Shown: positions 47,915 through 57,116 of the stretch, one piece after another
Layout of the letters: the number at the start of each line of letters is the position of its first letter
Position numbering within the stretch: the first letter of the stretch is position 1
Assembly: GCF_003029735.1 (NCBI RefSeq)
Contig: NZ_KZ686269.1
Location: 744,001 to 808,000, forward strand
Length of the DNA: 64,000 nt
From: Pedobacter yulinensis
GTDB lineage: Bacteria > Bacteroidota > Bacteroidia > Sphingobacteriales > Sphingobacteriaceae
Reading direction: 5' to 3'
The notes under the pieces: generated by a model
Database searches by the model: none
What the model saw: only the letters and a program-made list of their open reading frames with translations
Told to the model about the DNA's origin: nothing
Position numbers and translations under genes: made by a program

Positions 47915-48842
47915 AACTGTAAATGTTTATGCCAGCAAAGGTGGTGAGCGGTGTAAAAAAAGGTACCCGAGTATAACCGAGTAGGAATAAAGGATTCAGC
48001 AGTACGTTATAATTTATAAACTAATTGACAAGGTTTATGCCTATGATACTGTGAATTATAATCCGAGGATTTTACAACATATCGTTAGCACTACAGAAGA
48101 ACTGGCAACGTATATACCTTTCAGTTTTGGTAGACAAAGCCGCTATTGCTTTATAAACAAATATCTGGTTTAAACTTCACTTCTTTTAAGTGGACTTGGG
48201 ATATACACTATACACACTGCGGGCCTCGTATCGGCAGATTTGCAATATCTGAACTTTATCCAGTATCTTCATCTTTTTTTCGCATCATTATGCGGATTAA
48301 GTTCGATCTATTTTTTTATAAATTATTAATCGCTAAAGTGATGTTTCCATATTCTCTTAAGCTTCCCCCAAACTATTGAAAGCGTTGAAAGAGTTTAGAT
48401 AATCAACCATTTCAGCAAATAACGAACCGTTTTCTCTAGGTGACCAGCAGTAATTATTTTATGAAACTTACGGCAAACAGCATTTTTCTTAAATAAAATA
48501 AAAAATTATCAAGACAACATTATTGTAACATGTTGATTTTTAACAATTTAAATAGTTATTAAATAAAACTTCTATTCAAGAATCAACAAGAATAATGTCA
48601 TACTAATGAATTTTAGAAAATAGAATCAAATAAAATTTGTTTTAGTTCTCTTTAATAGCAATAAAATGCTTTCGTAAACTTTTTAAAGCATTTTTACTAA
48701 TGATTGATATTCGATAATCAAAGGAATCTTGATGTTCTTACATACATAACGCAACAAAAGCACAACAACTATTAAGTGTAATCTGTTGAAAAAGTGTATA
48801 GTATGTTAATAAATAATTGATGAAAACGAAGTGAACCGTGTA
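47915..48842. other. AT-rich gene-free interval left of the cargo operon
   Basis: About 930 bases without a supportable gene. Short open frames (for example a 60-codon frame near 48000-48173 lacking a start codon) are not convincing. It separates the leftward mobilisation genes from the rightward cargo and must hold both promoters; only the rightward -7 box is clear. Confidence 0.5.
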
Positions 48843-48850
48843 TATATTTG
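48843..48850 (+). promoter_or_regulatory. -7 box of the cargo operon
   Basis: TATATTTG matches TAnnTTTG, with start of transcription expected near 48857 and the ATG at 48872. Upstream only TTGA (48817-48820, 22-base spacing) approximates the -33 element. The position excludes an earlier ATG at 48848 as translation start. Confidence 0.5.
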
Positions 48851-48871
48851 TTCTTTACATATCATTATAAC

Positions 48872-49783
48872 ATGGAAAATTTTAAAATGCGGTTCAAATG
48901 GAATGGTTTGGAGTTGGACTTGGAGGGGAATGAAAAAGTCGTTCGCGAAGAATTCGCAGTTTTTAAGGACTTTATGATAGAAAAGGTGATCCCGAATTTG
49001 GGTAATTCAGTTTCGGTGGTAGAGTCAGAAAATATAGGACTACAAGAAGGCTCACAAACAAGCGATAGTATCCGCTTTCCGCATATCAAAGAAGTGGTTA
49101 TGCGAGACTTGCCAAAAACGGAGGGTGAATGGATACTGATTTACGGCTTTTACGCGTCGAATTTCGGTAAAGAACCTTTTTCTGAACCAGCGATTAAGAC
49201 CCTCTACGAAGTATCTAAACGCAAAAACTTGAATCGCATGAAAAATTTTTCAGCGAATTTCAACCGGTTAATCAGTAACGGCTTAATCAAGATATTGAAC
49301 GAAAATGAGTTCATCCTTTCGCAAAAGGGACTGGAACAATCGCACTACATCTTAGACTACGATCAGCACCCTCCGGTAATTGAACAAGGGGTTGGTGGAG
49401 ACGCTGTCGCATCCAAAAAAATTAAAAAGGCTGGCAAGTCCGCTTTGAAAAACAAGGGGCCACAGATGCTGTCGTCACTGAACTTGAAGCAGCCGCATGT
49501 AGAAACCATTCGCAGTTTCTACGAACGACATTCAGCAAGCACATTTTTTGAGCGAAACTTGATGTTCGTTTATTATTTGGAAAAGATATTACAGGAAACC
49601 CCTGTCACACTCAGCCATATCTACACCTGCTATAAATCGCTTTCCCTGAAAGTACCGGGAAATATTTACCAAAGCATAGTGGACACTAAGAAAATTAAAG
49701 GTTGGCTGGAGATCAGATCGATGAATGATATCCAACTCAGCATACACGGTGAACAAGTAGTTGAACATGAATTAACCAATTAA
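48872..49783 (+). CDS. Cargo gene A: unrecognised protein with two winged-helix-like modules
   Basis: 303 residues, family not recognised. Residues 1-45 form a small beta/helix unit (MRFKWNGLELDLEG). Residues 84-163 look like a winged helix starting EWILIYGFYASNFGKEPFSE. A Lys-rich linker (181-197) leads to a second module, 200-300, with NLMFVYYLEKIL, HIYTCYKSLSLKVP and a final strand IQLSIHGEQ. The same two-module layout recurs in gene B, and the second module recurs at the N-terminus of gene C. No catalytic motif is seen. It is probably an adaptor or sensor; ATG 48872 is chosen because an earlier ATG falls inside the -7 box. Gene B starts 2 bases after it. Confidence 0.8.
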   Translation: MENFKMRFKWNGLELDLEGNEKVVREEFAVFKDFMIEKVIPNLGNSVSVVESENIGLQEGSQTSDSIRFPHIKEVVMRDLPKTEGEWILIYGFYASNFGKEPFSEPAIKTLYEVSKRKNLNRMKNFSANFNRLISNGLIKILNENEFILSQKGLEQSHYILDYDQHPPVIEQGVGGDAVASKKIKKAGKSALKNKGPQMLSSLNLKQPHVETIRSFYERHSASTFFERNLMFVYYLEKILQETPVTLSHIYTCYKSLSLKVPGNIYQSIVDTKKIKGWLEIRSMNDIQLSIHGEQVVEHELTN

Positions 49784-49785
49784 AG

Positions 49786-50973
49786 ATGAATACACTCCAA
49801 TGTAAAGCCTGTGAGGCACAATTAGATGATACCGCCGCTTATTGCCACGAATGTGGTCAAAAAGTAAAATGCGATTCCTGTGCGGCAACCCTGCCAAAAA
49901 ACGCGAAGTTTTGTGCACAGTGCGGCGCAAGCACTGCGAAAAGTGAACTTGGTGCTCAGTCTTTGAATACCGTCACTTTTCGGAAAACAAAAGACGAGAC
50001 TTATTGCGCTGTAGCTTTGACCGATGAGGTTGGTAAGATCGGCATATCCGGGATCATCGATAATTTAACAGGTAACAGGGGTGTTTCTGGCACGATGTTG
50101 CCGGCGGGTACCATAGACATTTCCTCTACAGAAGATCTTGAAAATTTGCTTGCCGACAAGGTCGGAGAACGGCAAATGGCTGATGATCCTGTTGTCTCCG
50201 TGTCACAAAATTCCGTCATTCCTGACTTGCCGCACATTCATGATGTGGAAAGAAATGTTCATTGTTCTGAACCGGAATGGATTGCGATATATGCCTTCTA
50301 CGCCAGCAACCATGGTAAGGATACTTTTACCAAAAGCGAAGTGCAGCAAATCTACCTCTCCAAAAGAAGCACACAACCGCGGAAAAAGAAGTTTCACGAC
50401 AATTGGAATTCGCTTTTTAAACATTATTTCTCTACTGTTAAAGAAGGAACCTTTCGGTTGAAAAGCACAAAGTTGCCTTACCTTATCGATCTGATCTCAG
50501 GCAAAGAAAAGGGCTCAGCAAAACCAACCGGCCGGAAAAAAACTACCGTAAAGAAAGCGGTAGTGGAACCTGACACATCTGAAATTACACCTGGGTCCGG
50601 AGGAAAAACTGGCAAGAAGAAGAAAAGTGGCGGTTTGCCGTCTGTAGTAGCTGACTTAAACCTATATCCTAAAGGCGAGCAAAGCTTGAATGATTTTTAC
50701 GGATCGTTTTCCCCAAAAAGCAACTTCGATAAAAATTTGATCTTTGTGTATTATCTTACTCAGAAGTTAAAACTAACGCCTATAGGTGTTGATCATATTT
50801 TTACATGTTATCGGCAAATCGGTGTGGCTTTGCCTTCGTCAATCGCGCAAAGCATTATCGATACCAGCTTCCATAAAAGTTGGGTAAGCAGTGCTGATCT
50901 GGCCAATATCCAGCTAACAACCTCCGGACTTAATTATTTGGAACAATCGATGGCGAAAAAAGATAAAGCATAA
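49786..50973 (+). CDS. Cargo gene B: double zinc ribbon plus two winged-helix-like modules
   Basis: 395 residues. Four CxxC pairs (Cys6/9, 20/23, 29/32, 43/46) make a double zinc ribbon. A short beta-rich part (60-115) follows. Module 1 (162-238) begins EPEWIAIYAFYASNHGKDTF. After a Lys/Gly-rich linker (240-285), module 2 (286-388) has NLIFVYYLTQKL and HIFTCYRQIGVALP. It is a paralogue of gene A with a zinc-ribbon front end replacing A's N-terminus. Nucleic-acid or protein binding is plausible; no enzyme motif is visible. Gaps of 2 and 3 bases to its neighbours show one transcript. Confidence 0.8.
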   Translation: MNTLQCKACEAQLDDTAAYCHECGQKVKCDSCAATLPKNAKFCAQCGASTAKSELGAQSLNTVTFRKTKDETYCAVALTDEVGKIGISGIIDNLTGNRGVSGTMLPAGTIDISSTEDLENLLADKVGERQMADDPVVSVSQNSVIPDLPHIHDVERNVHCSEPEWIAIYAFYASNHGKDTFTKSEVQQIYLSKRSTQPRKKKFHDNWNSLFKHYFSTVKEGTFRLKSTKLPYLIDLISGKEKGSAKPTGRKKTTVKKAVVEPDTSEITPGSGGKTGKKKKSGGLPSVVADLNLYPKGEQSLNDFYGSFSPKSNFDKNLIFVYYLTQKLKLTPIGVDHIFTCYRQIGVALPSSIAQSIIDTSFHKSWVSSADLANIQLTTSGLNYLEQSMAKKDKA

Positions 50974-50976
50974 TAA

Positions 50977-51768
50977 ATGATATCAATATTCGACAAATTT
51001 TGTGACCTCGCCGACATTCACAAACTCTCTAAGTTTGATGCTGTTGTGGCTTTTATGTGGTTCAACTGCAAAACAGAAGCTGAACCCGAGATCGACATTA
51101 AAGGCATCAATGGTTATTTTACCAAAGCTTCTTTACCTCTTTACAATATCACGTATTTACGGAACGCATTAAAAAAATCCCGAAATGTGACGAAGGGACT
51201 GAAAGCAGACCATTTTAAACTGACAAGATCTATTCAGGTAGACTTGGACAAAAAATACGCTTCGGTCTTCTACACTGAACCTGTAAGTATTACTACAACA
51301 GTTGATCTGAGCCAAACGCCATTTTTAACAATTGATGATGTTAATGCGGCTCAAAAAATGGCGGAATTATATGTGGTCATTCATTGTTACGAAAACTCAG
51401 CCCGCCGACTCATTGAAGATGTCTTAACGAAAAGCTTGGGTGAAAAATGGTGGGACGCGGCTGCCAGCGCGGGTATGGTTACAAAATATAAGGATCGGAA
51501 AGCCAAAGAACTTAAAAATAAATGGCTGAGCAACCGTGGCGACGGCTCACCGCTATATTATCTGGATTGGGCAGATCTCGTCACAATCATTCGAAAATAT
51601 CCTGTTGAGTTCGCCCATAAGATTCACGATATAAAGTTCGTCGAATTGCGTTTGGAAGAACTTGAGAAAACAAGAAACGTAGTCGCCCACAACGGCCTGT
51701 TACCATCGGAGGATGATTTTCAGCGCGTCCAGCTTTCCTTTAAAGATTGGTGCAAACAATTGGCTTAA
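50977..51768 (+). CDS. Cargo gene C: winged-helix-like module fused to Swt1-like HEPN domain
   Basis: 263 residues. Residues 12-95 match module 2 of genes A and B (KFDAVVAFMWFNCKTEAEP, then ITYLRNALKKSRNV and HFKLT). From about 125 a helical Swt1-type HEPN domain follows: AELYVVIHCYENSARRLIED, KWLSNRGDGSPLYYLDWADL and the motif EKTRNVVAHNG, giving Arg233-x4-His238. This R-x4-6-H pattern is the active-site signature of HEPN ribonucleases, making gene C the likely effector if the operon is a toxin-like or abortive defence system. The stop is followed by 127 bases before gene D. Confidence 0.82.
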   Translation: MISIFDKFCDLADIHKLSKFDAVVAFMWFNCKTEAEPEIDIKGINGYFTKASLPLYNITYLRNALKKSRNVTKGLKADHFKLTRSIQVDLDKKYASVFYTEPVSITTTVDLSQTPFLTIDDVNAAQKMAELYVVIHCYENSARRLIEDVLTKSLGEKWWDAAASAGMVTKYKDRKAKELKNKWLSNRGDGSPLYYLDWADLVTIIRKYPVEFAHKIHDIKFVELRLEELEKTRNVVAHNGLLPSEDDFQRVQLSFKDWCKQLA

Positions 51769-51895
51769 TTAAAATAGTGAACTCAACCTATCATATATTC
51801 CGAATAAATATTACGATACATTATTCATATAAATACGCCATTTACTTTATGCCAAATAAAGTTAGTATCTAATCAACCTTTAATACCTGAGCCTT

Positions 51896-54800
51896 ATGAC
51901 GAATATAATTACTGAGCCGACAAGACCTATGATTATTAAATTAAAATGGCATCAGAAGTTACTTGTTTTTTTAAAGACGAAAACCGGGCTTCTTATTGTT
52001 TATACCGTTCGTTGGCTAAATAACATCGATTTAAGGCTTACTAAGTACATCATCAATCCCAATTCGATGAAGTTGGAAGATCTTGGGCCAACTTCGAATG
52101 CGACTAAAAACGAAACGTATGAAAAAAGCTTATACTGGGCTTTGCGCAATATCAACGTATCAAATATTGCACTTACGGGTCCGTATGGCTCAGGTAAAAG
52201 CAGCGTGATCGCGACTTTCCAATCCAAATACCGGGAGTTCAAGTATTTGAATATTTCCCTGGCAACATTTGACAAGGAATTCAAAGAACAGGACGACTGG
52301 CGTCAAAAAGTGGAACTGAGTATATTACAGCAACTTATCTATCATGTAAAAAACAGGGAATTGCCGGATTCTCGGTTTAAAAAGATAAGTCACACCACCA
52401 AAACAGAAATGGCTTTTGTGACACTAGGCTTGGTGTTACTTGGTGTCTGTTTTTTTAATATCTATAAACCCGATTTTATCGCCAAATTTTCCTGGTGGCA
52501 ATGTTTGAGCCTGGCCCAAAAGGACCTGATTAACTACTTTTCAATAGGTTATTTTCTTTTTGGGATAAGTATTATTATCTATATGTTTTACCGGACATTA
52601 AAAAGCTTCAGGTTTTCGAAGCTGGGTCTCACTAGTGGTAGCCTTGAATTGTCCGACAAAGAGGATCGCTCGATTTTCAATAAACACCTGGACGAAATCG
52701 TTTATTTTTTTCAGGTAACCCCCTATGATGTGATCGTTATTGAAGATCTTGACCGCTTTGAAGACGCAGAAATATTTACTAAACTGCGAGAAGTAAACAG
52801 CCTTATCAATAATAGCCGGCAGGTCGGAAGGCCGGTAAACTTTGTTTACGCAGTACGTGATGACATGTTTAAAGATACTGATAGGGCAAAATTCTTTGAT
52901 ATCATCATACCCGTCATACCGATCATCAATACGTCAAATTCAGGCGATGAGCTTAACCGGAAACTGGATACCGTTACATTGGATAAGCCGATCGCTAATT
53001 CTTTTTTTAATACTGTCACCCTGTATATTCAGGATATGCGGCTATTAATAAACATCATCAATGAATTTAAGATCTATTTGACACAGATCGGTAAAGGCCT
53101 CGATGCTGAAAAAATGTTGTCGATCATTATTTATAAAAATCTCTATCCCGATGAATTTGCAAAACTGCACAAGCAGGATGGTGATGTATATAAGTTTATT
53201 AATACCAAGAAGGGTTTTATCGCTACCCATACAGAAGAAATCGATTTGGAAATAGCCGCAGCCGAAAATAAAATCGAGAGCCTTAATGAAATGAAGCATC
53301 AGGATATAAAGGAATTGAATTCCGTATACCTTACAGCTATTTTGGCTGAACTACCGAATAATAGTGTGCTTAGTTTGGGTAACAATGACATGAGCATTGC
53401 CGAACTGCTTAAAGATGAGAATTTCAAAAAATTGACCTCCCTGTCTTCGTTTAGCTACCGTAAACCAGCGGGATATTATTTGGGAGATGATGTCTTACGT
53501 ATCTCGTTTGCACAGATCGAGCAATCGCTGCATGCCGATACCTACAACGCGCGCAGGAAAAAACTGATCGCCATTTCGGAAAATGAGATCCAGACGCAAC
53601 GGGCACTGATCAAAGCACATAATCGCAAAAGGTCTGAGATACAGGGTTACAGAATCCAGCAGGTCATGAATTCCTTTCCTGAATTCGCATTGCCCGCAGA
53701 GTTTAGTAATAAACCTTTACTGGAATTCCTTATAGGCGGCGGGTATATCGATGAACATTACCCAATGTATATATCGTACTTTATCGAGGGTAGCCTGAGC
53801 CAGGCTGATATGGATTTCGTGCAAAGCCTTACAAGGCGTAAACGATTGGCATTTGACCTTCCGCTGAACAATATTGCGACCATTGTCACTAACTGGCTCA
53901 GCATCGGCAATTATGGCCAGGTAGAAATTCTCAACATCACATTCTTTGATTGGATATTGAAATATGACGATCGGGAAGCAGAGCCGCGCATCTTATTCGA
54001 GCAGTTAGCAGAAAGCGAGGGGCCGTTATATTTCACCGAAGACTACCTGGAAAAAGGAACCGAAATACCGCAGTTTTTGAAAAAACTAGCCGTTCACTTC
54101 CCTTTATTTTGGGATAAACTTTATGATGATATCGCTTATGATGACGAAATATTGGATAGGTATTTATGCCTTATCCTAGAGCATGTACCGGCTGATCTTA
54201 TTGTGAACTTTGATGGTTCGGGTAAATTCACCACTTACCTGCAAACCATGACCCACTATGTCGAAATCTTTAAAAAGGTGGCTAACAAACAGAATATCAA
54301 GGACACTTTAGCAAAACTTGATATTGTTTTTGACCATCTGCAAAAAGGTGATACCGTGGTGGATATTTTTGAAGATATAGTTGATAATGACCGGTATACG
54401 CTTACACCTGAAAATATAATGATCGTTTTTAACGCCTACCCGGATCTTTTCAAACCGGCTACTGCTGAAAAATGGGTGCTAAGTCAATACACTATTATTC
54501 GTGAAAGCCGGGCACAAGGCGTTTTTAATTATATCAAAGCCAATATCAATGTATACACCGAAAATGTACTTTTAAAAATAGATACCAATATCCAGGAGTC
54601 TGAATTAGCACTCATCGAATTATTGGCTTATGATGATATCGATAACGCTTTTAAAGAACAGTTGATCATTCGCCAGCAGGTGATCATAAAGACCATTACC
54701 GCTGTGCAGAGTGACTATTGGGATTGGTTATTGAAATATGAAAGGGTCGAAAAGACCTGGGGAAACATCTTAGAATATTACATGGCAGCGGAGGCTGTTA

Positions 54801-55618
54801 CCGATATACTGATTATCTATTTGAACAGTCCCGCCCCAGGCTCCTTGATTAAAGATGCCTGGAATAGCTTTTTCAAATCAGCTGACCATAAAGCTGCAGC
54901 CGCCGAATTGGAGGTCCGACTGCTCAATGAGGGCCAGTTGCGCCTTGATCTATACAATTTGATCGCCGAGCAAGCGCACAACAAGTATGATGATCTGGGA
55001 CTGGAAAACCTGGATGATTTAAAAGTTATAGCATTGATCGATACCGGTACACTGGATTTTACTGAGGACGGTCTGAATGCGGTCAATACCCACCATCCGG
55101 GTCTTGTGTTATCCTTTGTACTTGATAACGAAGAAAAATATCTGGAATTGGATTGGCCGCTGTCACCACAGCAATATGTACAATTGATCAACTATCCTGG
55201 TCTTACGGTTGAACGAAAATTGATCTATCTTAAACGGTTGCAGGCGGCGGATCTCACCGATAACCTCGCCCTTGCATTAGGTAAGTTATTGAGCGTCAAT
55301 ACAGACAGGGTTCCAGATTTTTCACTGGAGTTCCGGGTCGCTCTTTTCCTTAAACAACCGTCGGTCGCTGACACCGCAGAATTATTACAGGCGATTGGCC
55401 GATATTTAACACCGGAAGCGTTAACAGAAGTGATCAGTTTATTACCGTCGCCCTATGCGGAGCTTGCGGTCATTCAAAAAAAACCAATGTTCTTTGCCAA
55501 CGGCGAGCCTAATAACAAACTGTTACCTTATCTTGAACGGTATTTGACAAATATCATATCTTCTGCTAGGCTTGATGAAAAAAACCGGTGGCGAGTAAAT
55601 TTTAGAAAAACAAAATGA
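51896..55618 (+). CDS. Cargo gene D: large membrane-associated P-loop NTPase (YobI/KAP-like)
   Basis: 1240 residues. Just after a basic N-terminus, LTGPYGSGKSS carries Walker A (residues 95-102). Two transmembrane helices are inserted in the NTPase domain (about 172-190 and 213-232), as in KAP-type proteins. Walker B is VIVIEDLDRFED (279-290), followed by a sensor-like VNFVYAVRDDMF. The C-terminal 700 residues are helical and repeat-like with no recognised enzyme. YobI-type and KAP NTPases are STAND-like signal switches, several with roles in phage defence. It is separated from gene C by 127 bases and may have its own promoter, but same strand and shared AT-rich composition tie it to A-C. Confidence 0.82.
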   Translation: MTNIITEPTRPMIIKLKWHQKLLVFLKTKTGLLIVYTVRWLNNIDLRLTKYIINPNSMKLEDLGPTSNATKNETYEKSLYWALRNINVSNIALTGPYGSGKSSVIATFQSKYREFKYLNISLATFDKEFKEQDDWRQKVELSILQQLIYHVKNRELPDSRFKKISHTTKTEMAFVTLGLVLLGVCFFNIYKPDFIAKFSWWQCLSLAQKDLINYFSIGYFLFGISIIIYMFYRTLKSFRFSKLGLTSGSLELSDKEDRSIFNKHLDEIVYFFQVTPYDVIVIEDLDRFEDAEIFTKLREVNSLINNSRQVGRPVNFVYAVRDDMFKDTDRAKFFDIIIPVIPIINTSNSGDELNRKLDTVTLDKPIANSFFNTVTLYIQDMRLLINIINEFKIYLTQIGKGLDAEKMLSIIIYKNLYPDEFAKLHKQDGDVYKFINTKKGFIATHTEEIDLEIAAAENKIESLNEMKHQDIKELNSVYLTAILAELPNNSVLSLGNNDMSIAELLKDENFKKLTSLSSFSYRKPAGYYLGDDVLRISFAQIEQSLHADTYNARRKKLIAISENEIQTQRALIKAHNRKRSEIQGYRIQQVMNSFPEFALPAEFSNKPLLEFLIGGGYIDEHYPMYISYFIEGSLSQADMDFVQSLTRRKRLAFDLPLNNIATIVTNWLSIGNYGQVEILNITFFDWILKYDDREAEPRILFEQLAESEGPLYFTEDYLEKGTEIPQFLKKLAVHFPLFWDKLYDDIAYDDEILDRYLCLILEHVPADLIVNFDGSGKFTTYLQTMTHYVEIFKKVANKQNIKDTLAKLDIVFDHLQKGDTVVDIFEDIVDNDRYTLTPENIMIVFNAYPDLFKPATAEKWVLSQYTIIRESRAQGVFNYIKANINVYTENVLLKIDTNIQESELALIELLAYDDIDNAFKEQLIIRQQVIIKTITAVQSDYWDWLLKYERVEKTWGNILEYYMAAEAVTDILIIYLNSPAPGSLIKDAWNSFFKSADHKAAAAELEVRLLNEGQLRLDLYNLIAEQAHNKYDDLGLENLDDLKVIALIDTGTLDFTEDGLNAVNTHHPGLVLSFVLDNEEKYLELDWPLSPQQYVQLINYPGLTVERKLIYLKRLQAADLTDNLALALGKLLSVNTDRVPDFSLEFRVALFLKQPSVADTAELLQAIGRYLTPEALTEVISLLPSPYAELAVIQKKPMFFANGEPNNKLLPYLERYLTNIISSARLDEKNRWRVNFRKTK

Positions 55619-56224
55619 TAAAGGGATAATAAGGTTCTTATTTTTTCTCCGCAAGTATTAGATGCTCTTTCGTATCTAAGATTATCTGTCATAATATCCT
55701 GACGGTATTTAAAATCTCTTAACGCAGCTTTTGATATAACCAAACAGGTGAATGAACGATCTAAAGATACATTATAGATAACTATTTATTATCGATGGTA
55801 GAGACGAATATTGTTATTTATGTAAAAATCCACTATTAGAACACATTCTTGCAATTAAATCTTCTTTCACAATGATACTGTTTATTAGAAAATATTACTT
55901 GATATAGAAAGATTGCTATAATGCATGGCCTATCAATGGCCTACTAGCCGCTTGGTTCTCATCACTAGATGAAACTGAACCAGAATCATTATCGACAGTA
56001 GTCAAAATAACATCAAACGGTTTTATAAACATTTATTATTAATGCAATAAACGTCATTGTTGCTGCCATAATTTTCTATAACAAAATGTTATATTTGTGT
56101 TATAGATAAGTTCTTTAAACGACTTCAAGTAAGTACAAAGTAAATGGTAGATTTTTAGGTCGCCTGTTGCTACTGAAGTTAGTCTTTGTATTGAAAATCA
56201 GAAGGTTACGCCAATATTATACGA
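55619..56224. other. AT-rich gene-free right end of the element
   Basis: About 600 bases without a supportable gene. GGTCGCCT at 56158-56165 repeats the arm-type motif of the left end about 60 bases before the right att copy. Confidence 0.5.
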
Positions 56225-56240
56225 TCCCAGCGGGATCACA
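56225..56240. repeat. Right att core; probably also left att of a second relic
   Basis: TCCCAGCGGGATCACA, identical to 43277-43292. It is followed by terminator and arm-type repeats in the same order as after the tRNA gene. Confidence 0.88.
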
Positions 56241-56251
56241 CCAAAATGTAT

Positions 56252-56285
56252 AAAACCCTGCAATCGCACGATTAGCAGGGTTTTT
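56252..56285 (+). terminator. Terminator following the right att core
   Basis: AAAACCCTGC (56252-56261) / GCAGGGTTTT (56275-56284) with inner AATCG..CGATT pairing and a T-run. It would have terminated the tRNA before the current element inserted. Confidence 0.85.
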
Positions 56286-56327
56286 GCTTTTAGGGAATTG
56301 CCAGAATTCGCACGAATTCACAAAACT

Positions 56328-56379
56328 TTGGTGAGTGATTCGGTGAGTAAGGCAAAATGGTTAAATTGACTCACCGAAT
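56328..56379. repeat. Second set of arm-type sites (GGTGAGT, direct-direct-inverted)
   Basis: TTGGTGAGT (56328-56336), TTCGGTGAGT (56339-56348) and inverted ACTCACCGAAT (56369-56379). The order and spacing mirror 43391-43444 but with a different core, as expected for a different integrase. No integrase gene follows, and 56380-56571 shows nothing further. Confidence 0.55.
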
Positions 56380-56571
56380 GGCGCATAATCAATTAATGTA
56401 CAGGTTGTTACACTTAATATCTTGTGTAGAATTAGTTGCAAAGCTAGATGCTGCCTTAGGCATACATTCAATCCGCGAATGGACCATGCCATATAGAATC
56501 AATTTTCACATCGGCCCCTCGCCCATTTGGGAAACAGAAAATTCCCCAATTTCGGATTGATCCTCCCAATA

Positions 56572-56928
56572 CTACTTTCTTAATATCTTATCCAAAGATT
56601 TGCCTTTCGCCAGTTCGTCAATCAGCTTATCCATATACCTGATTTCACGAATCAGTTTGTCTTCAATTTCCTCGACGCGGTAGCCGCAGATCAGCCCTGT
56701 AATTTTCGAAGCGTTGGGATTGATCTGTGCCTGGCTGAAAAAATATTCAAAATTGGTCTTTTCTTCAAGATGCTTCTGCAATGCTGCTTCGTCATATCCG
56801 GTCAGCCAGAAAATGACCTGATGTACCTCTTCTTTTGTGCGGTTCTTTTTCTCCGCTTTTTCCAGGTAGTGCGGATACACGGAGGCAAAGGGCATTTTTA
56901 AGATTCGGGATATATTTTTATCGTGCAT
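56572..56928 (-). CDS. DUF2200 family protein
   Basis: 118 residues with the family's ISRILKMPFASVYPHYLEKAEKK start (given by MPFASVYPHYL), RTKEEVHQVIFWLTGYD, NPNASKITGLICGYRVEEIED and RYMDKLIDELAKGKSLDKIL. This small cytoplasmic family of unknown function is usually encoded alone and is common in bacteria. The gene is intact with the normal length. It lies within the possible relic element. Confidence 0.9.
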   Translation of the reverse strand: MHDKNISRILKMPFASVYPHYLEKAEKKNRTKEEVHQVIFWLTGYDEAALQKHLEEKTNFEYFFSQAQINPNASKITGLICGYRVEEIEDKLIREIRYMDKLIDELAKGKSLDKILRK

Positions 56929-57116
56929 GGTATCTATTGATCAATAAGTCTCTTCGATAGTGGATTGTCGCGCATTCGCAATGTCGCCTTCACATCCGAT
57001 TATCACAAAAAAATTGAAGCCACGATTTTACAAATTTTTACCTAAAATAATACCACCAATTGCTGTCGTAGTTTTTATCAAAGTTTTCCTTGCTGTCAAA
57101 AAAAAGCGTGAATTCT

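Larger units (their letters stand above)
43277..56240. mobile_element. Integrative and formerly mobilizable element in tRNA-Lys (about 12.95 kb)
   Basis: Bounded by the 16-bp perfect repeat TCCCAGCGGGATCACA at 43277-43292 (in the tRNA) and 56225-56240. Contents in order: terminator, repeated arm-type sites, tyrosine integrase (frameshifted), truncated Abi gene, IS3-family copy, relaxase remnant, mobC, replication/excision-type small genes, and a four-gene cargo operon. Base composition of the cargo is clearly more AT-rich than the flanking chromosome. The element cannot move by itself as it stands. Confidence 0.88.

Noticed and set aside
48146..48379. 77-codon frame in the AT-rich interval.
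   Set aside because: No recognisable motif, low-complexity hydrophobic end, and no promoter; below what I can support.
47915..48842. Retron-type RNA or CRISPR-like array upstream of the cargo operon.
   Set aside because: No reverse transcriptase gene, no regular direct repeats, and no long inverted-repeat pair seen.
56357..56560. 67-codon plus-strand frame after the arm-type repeats.
   Set aside because: Begins within the inverted arm site region and shows no integrase-like or other motif.
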